From NCBI RefSeq assembly GCF_902170785.1, contig NZ_CABHYG010000009.1, forward strand, positions 310,001 to 374,000: 64,000 bases of DNA, in the 5' to 3' direction. The notes beneath the pieces were generated by a model that searched no databases, was not told the origin of the DNA, and saw nothing but the letters and a program-made list of their open reading frames with translations. The translations under genes and the position numbers were made by a program. Origin of the DNA: Yersinia proxima. Lineage in GTDB: Bacteria; Pseudomonadota; Gammaproteobacteria; Enterobacterales; Enterobacteriaceae. Below are positions 63,938 to 64,000 of the stretch, in pieces. Position 1 is the stretch's first letter. Each line of letters opens with the position of its first letter.

Positions 63938-64000
63938 ATAATAATTATTATCGTTTGATGAATTTTAGAAAAAAACAACACCATCACTCTATTTCATTAA

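Overview
The window looks like chromosomal DNA of an enteric gamma-proteobacterium, most probably a Yersinia of the Y. enterocolitica group. This is inferred from the gene content: the backbone order yegH, asmA, dcd, udk, apbC, metG, yohJK, cdd, maeA, sanA, mglCAB, galS, yeiB, folE, yeiG follows the E. coli 46-48 min region. ERIC-type repeats of the form common in yersiniae lie between genes. No rRNA, tRNA, CRISPR array, transposase or prophage gene was seen.

Left end (1-12520, all minus strand): an ABC-transporter-dependent O-antigen operon read from right to left. It begins with a JUMPStart/ops element and runs manC, manB, wzm, wzt, a methyltransferase with a coiled coil, a two-domain glycosyltransferase, gmd, rmd and two more glycosyltransferases, the last cut by the window edge. 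ManC, ManB, Gmd and Rmd together would make GDP-D-rhamnose. The Wzt C-terminal domain and the methyltransferase suggest a capped chain recognised for export. The middle of the operon is strikingly AT-rich.

Centre-left (12867-33373): backbone housekeeping and accessory genes. They are yegH (TerC/CBS), a DcuC-type carrier, asmA, dcd, udk, apbC, metG, an unknown membrane protein, an orphan periplasmic sugar-binding protein paired with an LVIVD beta-propeller protein, a YdeE-like exporter, yohJ-yohK, cdd, maeA and sanA.

Centre-right (33425-51382): a compact formate hydrogenlyase-2 module inserted between sanA and mgl, which are close neighbours in E. coli. It comprises hypA-hypC (divergent), hyfABCDEFGHIJ, hycI, hydN, fdhF and a FhlA-type sigma-54 activator. 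Three -24/-12 promoter candidates (before hypA, hyfA and hydN) tie the module to that activator. FdhF has Cys140 where the E. coli enzyme has selenocysteine, so the module appears selenium-free.

Right end (51693-64000): mglB-mglA-mglC with galS. Both promoters (mglB and galS) share the same layout of GalR/GalS operator, CRP site centred at -41.5 and -10 box. These are followed by yeiB, folE, a YbfB-type MFS transporter divergent from a LysR regulator, the formaldehyde detoxification pair frmA-yeiG, and a small unknown protein gene with a strong ribosome binding site.
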